IMG/VR virus record: IMGVR_UViG_3300009419_000029
Location: 1 to 44,719 of that record
DNA from: a virus
DNA length: 44,719 bases
Reading direction: 5' to 3' (one strand)
Shown: one piece after another, positions 44,718 to 44,719 of the stretch
Numbering within the stretch: position 1 is the first letter of the stretch
How the letters are laid out: every line of letters starts with the position of its first letter
The notes under the pieces: model-generated
The model's database searches: none
Seen by the model: only the letters and a program-made list of their open reading frames with translations
What the model was told of the DNA's origin: nothing
Position numbers and translations under genes: made by a program

Positions 44718-44719
44718 AG

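Overview
The window is part of a double-stranded DNA phage genome, or an excised prophage, that infects an actinobacterium. It has close gene packing, overlapping start and stop codons and no host housekeeping genes. It carries a WhiB-type iron-sulfur regulator, a family confined to Actinobacteria and their phages, and an exported Rpf-like endolysin. Many small proteins resemble those of actinobacteriophages. Base composition looks moderate (roughly 45-50 % GC), which would suit a freshwater or low-GC actinobacterial host better than Streptomyces or Mycobacterium. No terminase large subunit, portal, capsid or tail genes are visible, so the window covers only part of the genome.

Layout. (1) 1-12 kb, plus strand: a small nuclease-like gene, a repetitive 545-bp gap, then one giant gene of about 3,400 codons. 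It encodes a string of enzyme-like modules (three HExxH zincin modules, an ADP-ribosyltransferase-like module, two copies of an HDxxGH module, a C-terminal kinase-like module) separated by a recurring Gly-Phe-Ala-Ser linker. A DUF5872-like gene follows. (2) 12-16.4 kb, minus strand: a tight replication and regulation operon with a small membrane protein, zinc-finger proteins, a ribbon-helix-helix protein, a terminase-small-subunit-like HTH protein, a primase-helicase and WhiB, then SSB. (3) 16.4-18.3 kb, plus strand: a small acidic protein, the endolysin, a zinc ribbon and a tRNA-Lys. (4) 18.2-35.9 kb, minus strand: DUF932 protein, SNF2 helicase, then about 45 mostly very small genes. (5) 36-42.3 kb, plus strand: more small genes, a MoxR ATPase with a VWA metallopeptidase, and a YubB-like protein. 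(6) 42.3-44.7 kb: an HA-domain HTH regulator and membrane protein (minus), then a leader region and a probable helicase-loader gene (plus), which looks like a second replication block.

The strongest unexplained signal is regulatory. At least 36 copies of a fixed-length 31-bp promoter element occur between 16.4 and 41.1 kb on both strands. Nearly all end 5-6 bp before a start codon, so most of these transcripts should be leaderless. The element contains a nine-base block (CTTACANGG) inside the spacer that ordinary sigma factors do not need, suggesting a common regulator for the whole accessory region. Two copies have no start codon in place and are followed by sequences that look like structured noncoding RNAs (23.45-23.61 kb and 34.13-34.37 kb).

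Other dispersed signals are a GGTGGCGGAAAG-containing repeat (about 11 copies, always in the same orientation, usually at gene ends), perfect DnaA boxes, a parS-like site, many factor-independent terminators, and strong over-representation of CGGGGC outside the giant gene. All gene functions come from reading motifs; no database search was run.
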